In this document: one piece after another, positions 5,905 through 6,018 of the stretch
Numbering within the stretch: position 1 is the stretch's first letter
Layout of the letters: the number at the start of each line of letters is the position of its first letter
DNA from: Cyclobacteriaceae bacterium
Lineage (GTDB): Bacteria > Bacteroidota > Bacteroidia > Cytophagales > Cyclobacteriaceae
DNA: 6,018 nt
Assembly: GCA_030637245.1 (NCBI GenBank)
Contig: DAOVVI010000113.1
Location: 1-6,018, forward strand
Reading direction: 5' to 3'
Translations under genes and position numbers: made by a program
Notes under the pieces: generated by a model
The model's database searches: none
Told to the model about the DNA's origin: nothing
What the model saw: the letters and a program-made list of their open reading frames with translations, nothing else

Positions 5905-6012
5905 TGAGGCTGAGCAAAATGCTGCGAAACGGATGATCTCTTCCCTGCCCCAAGAAAACGGTTATGTGATTTTTGGCTGTAGGCTGGATGAGCGAATTAC
6001 ATAATGGTTTTC
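5905..6012 (+). repeat. dispersed repeat, copy 3 (5' part diverged)
   Basis: From GATGATCTCTTCC (5932) to AATGGTTTTCC (6012) this copy matches copy 2 with about 7 mismatches in 82 bases and no gap. Similarity reaches back weakly to about 5905 (GAGGCTGAGCAAAAT aligns with the equivalent block in the other copies) with one 1 bp insertion. The first ~45 bases of the unit are absent or unrecognisable. Orientation is the same as copies 1 and 2. It lies just after the recombinase remnant and ends 6 bp from the window edge. Confidence 0.8.
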
Positions 6013-6018
6013 CATTAC

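Noticed and set aside
5738..5953. 71-residue minus-strand frame
   Set aside because: It is antisense to the recombinase remnant, whose frame carries clear catalytic motifs.
275..6012. CRISPR array
   Set aside because: The units are ~150 bp, imperfect and kilobases apart, with genes rather than spacers between them.

Overview
The window looks like accessory DNA from a member of the Bacteroidetes. The base composition is AT-rich, and the remnant recombinase at 5617-5847 has the ARHSYAT...ISESLGH...EAYLDSFED signature common in Bacteroidetes mobile-element integrases. Most genes lack an obvious Shine-Dalgarno sequence. The species cannot be named from the sequence, and there is no rRNA, tRNA, CRISPR array or replication gene.

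Layout. (1) 1-494 has no gene. It holds a nested inverted-repeat element (87-232), the first copy of a ~150 bp dispersed repeat (275-426) and a minus-strand terminator (448-474). (2) 495-1709 is a minus-strand cluster: a ParA-type ATPase, a small ribbon-helix-helix-like protein whose start overlaps the parA stop by 4 bp (ATGA), and downstream a probable frameshifted remnant of a small protein. The AT-rich region upstream of parA carries a 17 bp palindrome. (3) 1955-2105 is the second repeat copy. (4) 2254-5437 holds three plus-strand genes that all have export signals: a lipoprotein-type O-methyltransferase-like protein, a Sec-exported PQQ-like beta-propeller protein and a twin-arginine nitroreductase/SagB-like flavoprotein. 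The last has a very strong Shine-Dalgarno sequence. (5) 5617-5847 is the C-terminal end of a tyrosine recombinase, followed by a third, 5'-diverged repeat copy at 5905-6012.

The main pattern is architectural. Three same-orientation copies of a repeat with no recognised family bound two unrelated gene blocks, a partition-like module and an exported-enzyme module, and a dead recombinase lies next to the last copy. This suggests assembly by repeat-mediated recombination or insertion. The repeats do not show the hallmarks of integron attC sites, and I cannot assign them a mechanism. The three exported proteins may act together in the envelope, but wide gaps (354 and 127 bp) mean they need not be one operon, and no shared substrate can be read from the sequence.
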